Shown here in pieces: positions 9,600 through 20,000 of a stretch of 64,000 nucleotides of DNA. Each line of letters starts with the position of its first letter. Positions within the stretch are counted from its first letter, which is position 1. This DNA is from Pyropia yezoensis. Taxonomy: Eukaryota > Rhodophyta > Bangiophyceae > Bangiales > Bangiaceae. Made by a program: the position numbers and the translations under genes. Location of the stretch: positions 24,165,346-24,229,345 of the forward strand of contig CM020618.1 in the NCBI GenBank assembly GCA_009829735.1. The letters run 5' to 3'. The notes under the pieces were generated by a model. It saw only the letters and a program-made list of their open reading frames with translations. It made no database searches and had not been told where the DNA came from.

Positions 9600-12500
9600 T
9601 TATCGTCCCGGGCCACTGTGGTAGCCCACCACCGGGTACAGCGGCTGGGAGTTGCGGAACGCCAGCACCGCCGCCGAGCCCGTCTCGGCGTCTCTGACCA
9701 CCAGCGGCGGTTCGCCATCGACGCCGGCGCCGACCGTCCCCGCCTCCTCTGCCTCCACCGGGTACTTTGTCGAGTGCACCGACGAGATGAGGACGCGCCG
9801 GTCGGGCGCCGCTGCGGGCATGAAGCGGTTCCAGATGGTGATTAGGTCACCGTGCGTCAGCTGCCGCAGCGCGGCGAGCTCCGACTCGTGCCGCCCGTAC
9901 TCGTACGTGCCGGCCGAGATTTCGCCCCAAAATCGTGACGTCTGCTGCATCAGCCGCTTGTCCGTCTCTTGCAGCGCCGCCGCCAGGGCGGAAACGTACT
10001 CGCGGAACTGCGGCTCTTCCATCTGCGGCAGGGTGGTGGTGCCAAACGTCTCTAGGCACGCGTCGATGCGACGGATCACCTCGGCGGGCGCCGCAACCGT
10101 CGACTGCACAATGACGCGGAGCGCCTGCACCCCGTGGGTGCGCTTCATGCCCGAGTAGACCATGTAGCCCAGCTGCTGCTCTGTGCGGAGGGTGTGGAAA
10201 ACGGGCTTGTTGAGCATCGACTGGAAGAGCGACACCGCCACGTCCATCCGCGGGTCCCCCACCAAACCTAGCTGGTATAGGACCTGCACCGCCGAGTTGA
10301 CGTCCCCAAGGTTGGGCCCGGGGACCCGCGCCAGCACCGGCCTCGTGCGAGGCAGCTGCACCACCCGCTGGTGGGGTCGCTGCAACGCACACAACGGGGC
10401 GTAGCCGAGAGTCGTTTCCAGCTGCCGCGCCAACGTCATCGCCGCCCCCGCGCGGATATTGCCGTGCACGAGCATCTCCACGTGGAGAGAGGCGCGGAAG
10501 GCGGCCACAAACGCGTCCACGTCGGCAGGGGTCAAGCGAGCGGGAGCGTCTTCTTCCAGGTAGCTCATGTAGTCTGACACGTGCCACCGAGGGGACTCAG
10601 TAAGCATACTAGCAACGTAGATGGCGTGGGTGTACGGCTGCTCCTTGAAAAAGTTCTTGTACTCCCGGCGGAGGAGATCGCTAAGAAGCACAAACCGGGC
10701 ATGCGAGGCACGGAAGGTGACAAGCTGCTCGGTGATGGCCGACAGCAACACCGGCACCTTGTGGCTGTAGCCCCGCACAGAAAGATAAAAGCCCGTGGGC
10801 GAATGGTGCAGGTCGTAACGCAGGCCAGCAAGGTTGGCGTCATACGCGTACTCGTTGAGGGCGTCCCCAATCATCATGGCAGACAGGTACGCGAGCACCG
10901 CATCGCGCGGACTCGAATAAGCAACGGGGGAGACCAGGTTGAGCATCACGTTAACGGTCGGCCGCCGGAAAGTCCGGTCCAGCTTGAAGTGCAACCGCAT
11001 CGACGGGTCGTCGCGGAGGACCTGCGGACGGGGCACGTCTGAACCGGTGCTGCGCTGCTGGCCGGACTCGTCCGCCATCTCTGAGGCGGTGCCACACTGG
11101 TCGCCAGCAGCAGCGGCAGCCGCACAGGTCGGCGCCGCTCCTCCCGCGGCTTCACCAGAACTCTCACCAGAGTCAACGGCAGGGTCCTCTGCATCGCCGC
11201 CGGTTCCATTGGTCGTCATCGTTGCCTCTGCAGGGGCGCCAGCAAACGCTACCCCTCGAACTTTCGCGTCCTCGCGCTGCGCAGCGGCCACATCCGCCTC
11301 CTCTTCAGCTAGCGGGAGCTCGTCCGCCACAAGATCAAAGTCGGTTGGAATAAACGCGTTGGGCTTGGGAATGGCCAGGCTCGGAAGCGGGGTCGCGGCG
11401 GCCCACCGCGCCAGCATCTCTGGCTCCACCACCTCGGCGCGATACGGTGTACCGTACCACTGCTCAACGGAGTCAGCGGTGTCCGCAACCCCCTTGTCCA
11501 CATACAACACGGTTGCAGCGGCGGGAGTGAGGAGCGCCAGGAAGTCACGGATGCCCCCCTCGTCATAGTCAAAGAAAAGGCGCCCTGCTGAAAGCACGTG
11601 CTCGTCGGGAAGCAAATGCATGCTGTCCGATACGCTGACGGCCAGTGACATCGGGTCCTCCCGCTCCTTGAAACGCCACGCCATGTCGGCCAGCGCGGAC
11701 GCCTCGTCGTGGATCCACCGCTGTACGCCCTGCTCCCGCACAAGTGCCAAGTACCCATACACCGCTTCGATGACGTCGTTGGCCGCAGCGGTGCCCGCTT
11801 CGGTCAGGTCGACGCTCACCTCGAAGGCCTCCCAGTGGAGGGTCGCCTTCCCGCCGCCCGCCGAAAGGCCATCGGCCCAGCCGCGGGCCTTGAGCTCACT
11901 TAGCAGCGAGCCAGGGCCCTCGTGGCCCAGGAGGTGCGACACGTAATTGCTGGGCTTGGTGCGGTAGACGGCGTGGAACGGTGGCACAACCCACAAAATC
12001 TCCAGCGCCCGCATGTCCTTGATAGGCTGCACCCGGTAGATGCGGCCCGTCTGCTTGGGCCCAAACGCCACCACGTCAGCATAGGCGGCCGCCGGCGATG
12101 GGGCGTTGTGGTTGGGGATGGCTGAGAACAGCTCCGCCGCCCACCTCACGAGCGTGTCCAGCGACGCTGGCGCCACCAGCGTCAGGCACATGAGGTTGGC
12201 CGAGTAGTAGGTGGCGTGGAAGCGGAGCAGCGCCGCGCGCACGTCAATGCCCTTCTCCGCGGGGGTGTCGCGCAGCGTCACGGCCGTGCCGGTACCAAAC
12301 TTGGAGTAGGGGTGAGACGTGCTTGCTGCCGTTTTGTGGAGCTGGTACATGCGGTGGGGATCACTCTGCAGGTTGTTGGCGTGCTCACTGTCCACCGCCT
12401 TGAGCTCCCGGGCGGTGGCGGACTCGGTGAAGAGCGGGTGGATGAAGAACTGGGCGAACCGGTCGAGGGCCTCGTGGTAGCGCGACAGCCCGCCACCGCC

Positions 12501-13316
12501 AGCACCATCCCCGCCGCTGCTACTATCGTTGGTTGTCGGGGACGCACCACTGTCACCGGCCGGTGTGCCCGACGACGCCATAGCTGCGGCCGGCGCTGAG
12601 GCGTCCGAGGAATTGGCCGCTGCGCTGGCGGCGGCATCCCCGCCCGAATCCCCTCCCCCCGCGCCTTCCGCAGAGTGGCCGTCCGCAGCCGGGGCAGCCC
12701 CCTTGGACACCATCATACTGAAGTGATAGTTGGTGTTCTCCGACGCCGTAAACGCGTTGCTGTGCCCCCCGTTTTCAGCCAAAAACGCATTGTACGACGC
12801 CTCGTCCGGGTACTTCTCGGTGCCCAGGAAGAGCATGTGCTCGAGGAAGTGGGCCAGTCCCGGGATGTCATCGGGGTCGCTAAACTGGCCTACCGCCACG
12901 TCCAGCGACGCCGCCGCCTTGTCCGCCGCGGGATCGCTGACGGCCATGACGCGCAGGCCATTGGCCGGCAGCGTCACAATGCGGTAGCTCCGGTCGTCCA
13001 GGGGGGATGTCTGCACGGTGCCGCCCTCAATGGTGGCGTCTGTACCAGCCGACGCGGCGACCGATGCCGCCCCCACCGCCGCCCCATGGCTCCCGCCGAC
13101 GCCGCCGATGCTGCTGCCGCCGCCACCGCCACCGCCACCGCCACCGCCACCGCCACCGCCACCGCCGTCAACGACGCTGGCAACGCCGACGCCAGCCGTC
13201 GCTGTTGACCCAATACCGCTTGTCATGCCGGCGGTAGGATCCAACGTAGCTCCCAACACGACCGCAGCGGCGAGCAGCAACGTGCGTGACGCCGCCGCGC
13301 GCCAGGGCCAAGACAT
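9600..13316 (-). CDS. M16 family zinc metalloprotease, insulysin/IDE-like, with signal peptide
   Basis: The protein is 1238 residues from the ATG at 13316-13314 to the TAA at 9602-9600. This start gives a good signal peptide (MSWPWRAAASRTLLLAAAVV); the frame is open upstream but only with near-cognate codons. The inverted zinc motif HFLEH is at residues 156-160, followed by the family signature around NAFTASENTNYHF, and the distal glutamate region appears as ELKAVDSEHANN. The C-terminal half keeps insulysin features such as LGYMVYSGMKR and VLISSVHSTKYPVE. Insulysins are about 1000 residues. The surplus here lies in a Gly tract before the catalytic domain, an Ala/Ser/Gly-rich insert of roughly 80 residues after NYHFSMMVSKG, and another low-complexity segment in the middle. 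Known members degrade peptides inside a closed chamber. Secretory or ER entry is inferred from the signal peptide. Confidence 0.9.
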   Translation of the reverse strand: MSWPWRAAASRTLLLAAAVVLGATLDPTAGMTSGIGSTATAGVGVASVVDGGGGGGGGGGGGGGGGGSSIGGVGGSHGAAVGAASVAASAGTDATIEGGTVQTSPLDDRSYRIVTLPANGLRVMAVSDPAADKAAASLDVAVGQFSDPDDIPGLAHFLEHMLFLGTEKYPDEASYNAFLAENGGHSNAFTASENTNYHFSMMVSKGAAPAADGHSAEGAGGGDSGGDAAASAAANSSDASAPAAAMASSGTPAGDSGASPTTNDSSSGGDGAGGGGLSRYHEALDRFAQFFIHPLFTESATARELKAVDSEHANNLQSDPHRMYQLHKTAASTSHPYSKFGTGTAVTLRDTPAEKGIDVRAALLRFHATYYSANLMCLTLVAPASLDTLVRWAAELFSAIPNHNAPSPAAAYADVVAFGPKQTGRIYRVQPIKDMRALEILWVVPPFHAVYRTKPSNYVSHLLGHEGPGSLLSELKARGWADGLSAGGGKATLHWEAFEVSVDLTEAGTAAANDVIEAVYGYLALVREQGVQRWIHDEASALADMAWRFKEREDPMSLAVSVSDSMHLLPDEHVLSAGRLFFDYDEGGIRDFLALLTPAAATVLYVDKGVADTADSVEQWYGTPYRAEVVEPEMLARWAAATPLPSLAIPKPNAFIPTDFDLVADELPLAEEEADVAAAQREDAKVRGVAFAGAPAEATMTTNGTGGDAEDPAVDSGESSGEAAGGAAPTCAAAAAAGDQCGTASEMADESGQQRSTGSDVPRPQVLRDDPSMRLHFKLDRTFRRPTVNVMLNLVSPVAYSSPRDAVLAYLSAMMIGDALNEYAYDANLAGLRYDLHHSPTGFYLSVRGYSHKVPVLLSAITEQLVTFRASHARFVLLSDLLRREYKNFFKEQPYTHAIYVASMLTESPRWHVSDYMSYLEEDAPARLTPADVDAFVAAFRASLHVEMLVHGNIRAGAAMTLARQLETTLGYAPLCALQRPHQRVVQLPRTRPVLARVPGPNLGDVNSAVQVLYQLGLVGDPRMDVAVSLFQSMLNKPVFHTLRTEQQLGYMVYSGMKRTHGVQALRVIVQSTVAAPAEVIRRIDACLETFGTTTLPQMEEPQFREYVSALAAALQETDKRLMQQTSRFWGEISAGTYEYGRHESELAALRQLTHGDLITIWNRFMPAAAPDRRVLISSVHSTKYPVEAEEAGTVGAGVDGEPPLVVRDAETGSAAVLAFRNSQPLYPVVGYHSGPGR
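13117..13167. repeat. CCACCG hexanucleotide microsatellite coding for poly-Gly
   Basis: CCACCG repeats on the plus strand are read as a Gly run by the minus-strand protease gene, upstream of its catalytic domain. The repeat length can change in steps of three without breaking the frame. Confidence 0.9.
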
Positions 13317-13636
13317 GGGACTCCAGACGCCGCTGCGCAGCGCAGACACCAGCGCTGAGTCATCGTTTGCGCCCCGGGCCCAATCTCCGCCCCGCTTTTG
13401 TGCACTTTGTGCAAGACCCGAGCAGCTGACATGCACCTGCGAAGGGTTCTGGTGTCTGGTTGGCCGACTGTTTGCCCGGAAACTTGAAAGTATGTGGGAC
13501 AGAACAGTGAGAAGACGGGACAGCGTGACTGACGTGTTGCCAACATTGGAAAGTAAAAGACGCAAGAAAGCGCGAATGCACGACGGTGTGGAAAGGGTGC
13601 TACTTTAGCGTCCCCCATTGTGTGCTGAAGAATGTA

Positions 13637-13642
13637 TTTATA
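13637..13642 (-). promoter_or_regulatory. Candidate TATA box for the M16 protease gene
   Basis: On the minus strand this reads TATAAA, about 320 bp upstream of the chosen ATG, in a locally AT-richer pocket. The distance is long, so the 5' untranslated region would be extended or contain an intron. Confidence 0.3.
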
Positions 13643-14269
13643 CCGACTAAAGACCGCCGAAATTGTAGTTAAAAGTGACTTTTCTGGAAGCGACCGTCGA
13701 CATTCCATGTCTAAACCCCCTGTCTGCTGTCCCCCAAAGGGAACACGCTATCTTGGGATATCTGGGTGCGCCCCCCAGTCGCGGACCCCCCACACCGCCA
13801 CCAGCACGCGCACGGCACGGCACAGGGCTGCACCGCGGCCGGCCGCGCTCGCTCCACAGCACCGCAAGACTTTATCGTGGCGAGCGTGCAATGTATCTGG
13901 GCTCACCGGATGTCCCCCCCGGCTGTTTATCGCTCGTGACAACATCTACACAGTTTTTTTGTCGTCTACGCAGGTCTCTTTCCCAAAGAATACCTTCCGG
14001 TCGATCTTGACATCTTTTACGCTGGACACTCTTCGACAAACTGGCCTGCGTTCAGCATGGGCGACCGAACTCCCGCCGACCCAGTCTGCTGCATTCGTGT
14101 CGTCGCAGCGTGCCATCTCTGGGCCCTCTCCTCTCCTGCCCCATCCTGCCTCCTCCTGCACCCATGTGCCTCCCACGGCGTTTGCCTCCCTTTGCCCGCC
14201 CGTTCTGCCACGGCCGTTGCCTGGTGGGCGTCACCGGGCGTGTCCAGCTTCTCCACCGTCCGCCTGCGG

Positions 14270-14274
14270 GTCGG
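14270..14274. repeat. Target-site duplication of element A, left copy
   Basis: GTCGG directly precedes the 5' LTR and is matched by GTCGG at 25025-25029 directly after the 3' LTR. A 5-bp duplication is normal for Ty3/gypsy integrases. Confidence 0.85.
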
Positions 14275-14637
14275 TGTAGCAATATGGTTGGCCGTATTGT
14301 AACCCTAATATTAGGGGGGCTACTTCTAACCCTTAACTTTCAATTTGATAGTTCGTACTGGTCACGGTATCTATAAGTTACGTATGACCAGAGGGACTTG
14401 CATCTTGGGGTGGAGGGTAGTTAGTAGTGTCTCCGAGGGTTTATAACGTGGGGGCCGGCGGCGAATCCACCGCCGGCCAAGGTAGAACAACAAACCCCTC
14501 CCATTTGGGCTCCCATCTTGGTCCCGTGGCTTGCGCTCCAAGGACAGCAACCTTGGCCTCCCGGTGACGTTGGTGCCGATCCCCCTTGGTGAGTGTTCCC
14601 TGAGAGTGGACGTGCGACGGATCCCTATTGTGCTACA
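14275..14637 (+). repeat. Element A 5' LTR
   Basis: This is 363 bp, TGTAGC to GCTACA. It contains a perfect palindrome CCCTAATATTAGGG at 14303-14316, a TATA-like TATAAC at 14442-14447, and a GC hairpin just downstream (GGCCGGCGG at 14453-14461 pairing with CCGCCGGCC at 14470-14478). That order suggests U3, core promoter, then a structured start of R. It differs from the 3' LTR at 13 positions and resembles the LTR of element D at most of them. Confidence 0.93.
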
Positions 14638-14638
14638 T

Positions 14639-14655
14639 TGGTGGAGCAGCAGGGG
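14639..14655 (+). promoter_or_regulatory. Primer-binding site of element A
   Basis: TGGTGGAGCAGCAGGGG starts one base after the LTR. The same 17 bases follow the LTRs of the unrelated elements C and E, and of B, which marks it as the tRNA primer site. The primer would end CCCCTGCTGCTCCACCA; I cannot name the tRNA. Confidence 0.85.
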
Positions 14656-14862
14656 ACGGGTTTCCGTCACCCTTGTGGTGACGCCGTCTTCGGCCCTGGC
14701 ACACGGATAGGGATCCGGTCCTTTTCTTGTACTCGTGGTGTTGCGACCTGATCGATTGTGTTGAGTTTTTACCTTTGACTGTGATCTACTGTTACTCTCC
14801 CCAATCTACCCCCTCGCTCTCTTATTCGTGGTGATTGTTACGTCGGTTGACTGATTGTGACT

Positions 14863-17046
14863 ATGTCTACCCAAGAGACGGGGAACGTTCAAGATGACGG
14901 ATCGGCGTCGACGCCGACTCCGGAGGTGACTACGGGAGCCGGGATCGGGAACCCGATCGACAACGTTGAGACGCCAATGCTTTCCGGTGCCGGATCGACG
15001 TTTGGCACGGCTCGGACGGCAGGAGGCGGGGGCCCGCCTCAACTGTCGTCGACCGACCTCACTCCGCCGCCTCCTTCACCAGGGGATTCCCTGATGGCAT
15101 CAATGGCCCGCATCGAGGCCCGGTTTTCCGGACTCGACGCTCGCCAGGAGCGGACGGAGGACGCGATGGCAGTGTTGATGTCAACACGCCACACGACGGG
15201 ACCCCGTCGTGTTCCTCCCACACCAGTACGGTTCGAACCGGCCGGACTACTTTCGGAGTCCACCAGGGTCAACCCCGGTGTTGCTACTCCTGGACAACCC
15301 CCGGACACAATGGGGTATGGATCCGACTCGTCGGCAGAGTTGGAACGGAGCCACACGGAGCGATACGCTCGGAGCACCCGAAGCGGACTCCGCGGACACG
15401 ACCCGGCGGATACTTACGCCGGTGGAGAGTCGGTTATTGGCGGAGGGGGTACCCTCTCACAGTATCCCCACGACGAAGGAGGCCAGGCAACTCGGGTTCC
15501 CGAAGTGCCGACGCCTGAAGTACCATCTTCAGTGGTGGAAGCTATGACCGCGCAGGTAACTGCGAGCCTACTGAAGCGGATGGAGTCCGATGAGTTTGCT
15601 CATCAACTGGCTAAGCGACTGGATATCCAGGACGCTGACACGGAGATCGTCAACGAAGTCTTCAGGTCGGTACTGACTCCCGAACGTTATCGTTTGGAAG
15701 ACCGATCTACCACCGTATCGGAATCGATGCGTAATACGTCGCACCGAGCGATCCGCTCTATGCAGACCCTTATGAAGGGAGTCCCTATGTTCGGGGGCCC
15801 CAACGGACGTCCGTTGGCAGTCATCGGCTTCTTGACTAGCTTCAAGGCAGCCGCGGACAAGGCCCTCGTTAACGAGGGGCTGGCCCTGGAGATCCCCCCG
15901 TTCTTTGTTGATGAACGGGTGCGAGGCATCCTTCGCCAGGCATCCCCAATGCCGGGAATGAGGGTCGCGGCCACCCCCATGGATTACCGTGGGATCCTCA
16001 AGGAGCTGCTGAGCAGTTACCTCAGTGAGGACAAGTGCGAGGACCACTACCGGGCCCTGCGCACTGCCACCGCCCAGAGCTGGGAGGATGAGGAGATGTT
16101 CGGACGACGGATTCAAGAGCTCGACTACGAGCTGGGGAAGCTCCTCGGAGAAGGGGAGCTACGGGCCATCCTGTTCGCAGGAGTACCCAACTACGTGCGG
16201 ATATCCGCTCGGGGAGCCAATACGGCCCGGACGAACTTCAGTCGACTGATGCATATGTGCAAGTCCCTAGGGGACGCCTACCGGGTTCTACACCCGGAGT
16301 GCGCCTTGGCCCCGAAGCCCAAGGGTGAGGGAGGCAAGCCCAGTCTTACCCCGGTACCGAGGCAAGAGAAGGTGGAACGTAAGGCCGCACCAGTACTGGT
16401 GGCGACCGAACATACCCCTACGGGCGAGGATGAACCTCTAGTTGACCAACAGGGCCACCTGTTGCTACCGGCGACGCCGGTGATTGATGAGCACGGTACG
16501 GTAGCGTACATCGCCCCGGCTGGGACCCAGTTCCAGGTCAACGAGGGAGCGGGACGGCGCGTCCCGTATGTGCGGACGACGGGGTATGCCCCGGTTACGG
16601 GTAACCCCCACCAGCCCCTGCCTACATGGGCAGTACGTACGGAGGCACCTCCGCAGATTGCGGGCCGACCCAACCGGTTGGGGGAGTCCATGTTCCGGTT
16701 GACCCAAGGACCCCAGGCCTACCAGGGAGCAGGCACTCGGGCGCCCGAGGGAGGCAACCGCAGCTACGGGGCTACCCCGATGCGAACTCAAGGAGGGACC
16801 GGCACGTCCGGATGTATGTTGTGTGGGGATCCCCAGCACTGGGTGTCTTCCTGCCCACTCATCCCCGAGGAGTCTCGGCGGGCAGCGGCGCACCGCAAGG
16901 CATCCACCGGGGGGTATCCCGCCAGAGCACCCGGACCCGCACCGGATAGGCAGCCAGCCCCAGGTGGAGTACTGGCCGTCGAGGAGGCACCTCCGCAGCC
17001 GGAGGTCCCGGCGGACAGCACCCTACCAAGGGCGGGAAACGAGTAA
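14863..17046 (+). CDS. gag: Gag polyprotein of element A
   Basis: The ATG at 14863 gives 727 residues ending at the TAA at 17044-17046. A Ser/Thr/Pro-rich N-terminus is followed by a helical stretch (MARIEARFSGLDARQERTED) and a capsid-like region from about residue 225 to 475. The C-terminus carries one zinc knuckle, C-MLC-GDPQ-H-WVSS-C, of type CX2CX4HX4C, for RNA binding. Gag forms the particle that packages element RNA. The ORF is intact. Element B carries a close copy broken by one nonsense codon. Pol lies in the -1 frame and begins nine bases after this stop. Confidence 0.93.
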   Translation: MSTQETGNVQDDGSASTPTPEVTTGAGIGNPIDNVETPMLSGAGSTFGTARTAGGGGPPQLSSTDLTPPPPSPGDSLMASMARIEARFSGLDARQERTEDAMAVLMSTRHTTGPRRVPPTPVRFEPAGLLSESTRVNPGVATPGQPPDTMGYGSDSSAELERSHTERYARSTRSGLRGHDPADTYAGGESVIGGGGTLSQYPHDEGGQATRVPEVPTPEVPSSVVEAMTAQVTASLLKRMESDEFAHQLAKRLDIQDADTEIVNEVFRSVLTPERYRLEDRSTTVSESMRNTSHRAIRSMQTLMKGVPMFGGPNGRPLAVIGFLTSFKAAADKALVNEGLALEIPPFFVDERVRGILRQASPMPGMRVAATPMDYRGILKELLSSYLSEDKCEDHYRALRTATAQSWEDEEMFGRRIQELDYELGKLLGEGELRAILFAGVPNYVRISARGANTARTNFSRLMHMCKSLGDAYRVLHPECALAPKPKGEGGKPSLTPVPRQEKVERKAAPVLVATEHTPTGEDEPLVDQQGHLLLPATPVIDEHGTVAYIAPAGTQFQVNEGAGRRVPYVRTTGYAPVTGNPHQPLPTWAVRTEAPPQIAGRPNRLGESMFRLTQGPQAYQGAGTRAPEGGNRSYGATPMRTQGGTGTSGCMLCGDPQHWVSSCPLIPEESRRAAAHRKASTGGYPARAPGPAPDRQPAPGGVLAVEEAPPQPEVPADSTLPRAGNE

Positions 17047-17054
17047 GAGGAAGG

Positions 17055-20000
17055 ATGACCGGGGGGCGCTGGGGTAACCCAAGCAAGCCACCCCGGAGTA
17101 CCGCGGGGAAAGCCCCACGGAGAGCGCGGTTGAGCCGACGCCGCATCAACCCCCGGGTACACCTTCCGGCCCCGACGACACGGCGTCAGGGGATTGATGA
17201 CCAACCACCAAGGTTGGGAGGAGAGGACGGGAAGCCCCGTCACATGGAACCAGACAAGGGTCCTGTTCAGGATGCCCGAGCTACACCGGATATCGGTGTA
17301 GGCCACGTGCTGTTTACCTTGGAGAACTTCAAGGTATCAGCCACACTGGGGGTTGACCCCCAGTCGACACGATCGTACTACCCTGTACTGGATACAGGGG
17401 CTGGACCCAACCTTATCCGGAAGGATACCCTCCCGGACAAGTGGCTTCCGCGAGTCAGAGTGACTCGGGGACCCACCATCAAGGACGCGAATGGTCGCCT
17501 CATTCGTACGACCGCAGCGATGTCGCTGCGGGTGACCATCGGGGAACTCACCACGGAAGTCGACTTCCTGGTGTGTGAGACCCTATCGGTGCCCTGCATA
17601 CTGGGGTGCACCTTCATCAACGTTCACGTTGATGCAATCCGGCCAGGCCGGAGGACCGTTGAGCTTCAAGAAGCCGACGGGACGAAGCGAGGACACACGG
17701 CTATCGTCAGGGACCTGACGCTACAAGGGAGCCACGTTAACGTGGCTGAGGTGTACGCAAGTGTCGAGCCGAAGACACTTCGGTTGGCCAAGCGAACTCG
17801 CTTTGAGCCGTTGTCGGAGACAGTCCTCCCGGTTAACTGTGACCTCGCAGGCATCTGCAGAGTCAAGTCCAACTTGCGGACGTACAAGCGCCATGGGTTG
17901 ACCATGGCCAACGGTCTCATAGACCTCCCATCAGGAGGGTCGTCCCTCCTAGTGATGGCGAACTATCGCCGTAAGGCAGTCACCCTCCCGAAGGGAACTA
18001 TCCTCGGGATTGCCGAGCTCTACGAAGGAGATATCCTTACCCCTGACAAGGAAGGTCAAGTGGACCCACTTGAGGTGCTGGCGGTCGCCGAGACCACCGA
18101 GCGACAGCAACCCGATGACGGGAAGCCTAACCCATCGGCGGCGCCGGCGGACCTGCCGCCAAAGGACCAAGAGGCCTTGAAGGCACTGGCCGAGGCTGAC
18201 CTCGACCACCTTCACCCTTCGGTAGCCGAAGGGGTACGACGGATGCTAAGAAAGCATGACGTTATGTGGACAGGCGGGGCCTTGGGGACCATTGGGGCAA
18301 CCCAACATCGTATAGACCTGGTACCAGGCGCACGACCCGCCCGCTCACAACCGCACCGAGCGGGACCTATGCAACGAGAGATCGTTGATGGAGAAGTGAA
18401 GAGGATGAGTGAAGCTAAGGTGATCCGACCTTCGATGTCGGAATGGGGTGCCCCAGTCGTTATTGTGCCGAAGAAGGATCAAACTCCTCGGTTTTGCATC
18501 GATTATCGACGCCTTAACTTGGTTACCAAGAAGGACTCATACCCTTTACCAAGGATGGATGAATGCATCGACTCCCTGGGGGAAGCTACGGTGTTTACCA
18601 CCATCGACTGCAATGCCGGATACTGGCAGATCCCGGTGGCGGACGAGGATATCCCCAAGACGGCATTCGTCTGTCACAGTGGAGTGTACGAGTTCCTAAG
18701 GATGCCCTTCGGATTGTCCAATGCCCCCGCTACATTCCAGCGGGCTATCGACATTATACTGTCGGGGGTGAAGTGGCGTAACTGCCTAGTGTACCTCGAT
18801 GACGTTATCGTCTTCTCGCGTAACATGGATGACCATGTGCAACATGTGGACGAGGTACTCACCCTCTTGCGGAACGCCGGGGTAACCCTGCGTCTGAAGA
18901 AGTGCGCCTTCTTCCAACAGACGGTCGAGTATCTGGGCCACCAGATAACCCCTGGTAAACTAGGGGTACTCGAAGCCAATACCCGGGCACTCCGGGATGC
19001 CCGGTTCCCTAACACCCAGACACAGCTCAAGAGCTTCCTGGGAATGTGCCATGTATACCGACGGTTCGTCAAGGACTTCGCTCGGATAGCTAAACCGTTA
19101 ACGGTTCTTACGAGCAGTACCCTGCCCAAGGTACTCCAACCCCCTTCGCCTAGCGAAGAGGAGGCATTCGAGTCGCTGAAGCGAGCCCTACTATCCCCAC
19201 CCGTCCTTGCGTTACCGCACCGACGGGGTACCTTCGTCATCGATGTTGATGCGTGCGACACCCAAGTGGGATGCACCCTGCTACAGGGGGAGACGTTGAT
19301 CGGTACCGATAACGTTATCCCGGACCTACGTCCGGTAGGATACTTCAGCCGGACACTCAACCCGGCTGAGCGTAACTATAGTGCCACCGAGCGTGAATGC
19401 CTCGGAGTTATATGGGCAGTGCAACTGCTCCGTCCATACCTGGAGGGCTCCAGGTTCATCGTGAGGTCCGACCACGAACCCCTACGATGGCTCCTCAACC
19501 TTGGTGACAAGGATTCCGATAGCCATGGGAGGCTAGCCCGATGGAGGCTAAAAATGGCCGAGCACGACTACCGTACCGTGTATAAGGCTGGGTCAACCCA
19601 CCATCTCGGAGACGCATTGTCTCGACTCGACACCCCGAGCGGGGATACCCGCCCGGTGGACGAGGACATCCCGGTGGTACCGGTCTGCATGGTGGGTAAC
19701 GCTACCCAAGGTATGGTTGACCATACCATGGCACACCGAGCATGCCCACTAACCCTCGCGGACTTCCGCGAGGCACAAGCCAATGACGACGACTGTAGAC
19801 GTCATCGCGCTAACCTCCTGGCCGGCACGGCCGGCATCTTCTCCAAGAACGAAGACGGACTCATATACCGGCGGGCACCCGCCGATGGACGACATCAAGT
19901 CGTGGTTCCCGTGTCCTTACGGCAAGCCGTCATGGAACGAGAACACGAGAACCCCACAGCCGGACACCCGGGGGGTTCACGTATGTTCGCAGCAATGCGA

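Larger units (their letters stand above)
13317..14274. other. Upstream region of the M16 gene and left flank of element A
   Basis: The stretch next to the gene is a likely 5' untranslated region and promoter with a TATA-like site at 13637. From about 14100 to the LTR it is pyrimidine-rich, similar in character to the right flank after 25030. No gene is recognised. Confidence 0.5.

Noticed and set aside
14275-14637. Small plus- and minus-strand frames inside the LTRs (about 95-100 codons)
   Set aside because: They recur only because LTRs recur. They differ by stops and frame between LTR copies and show no protein-like conservation.
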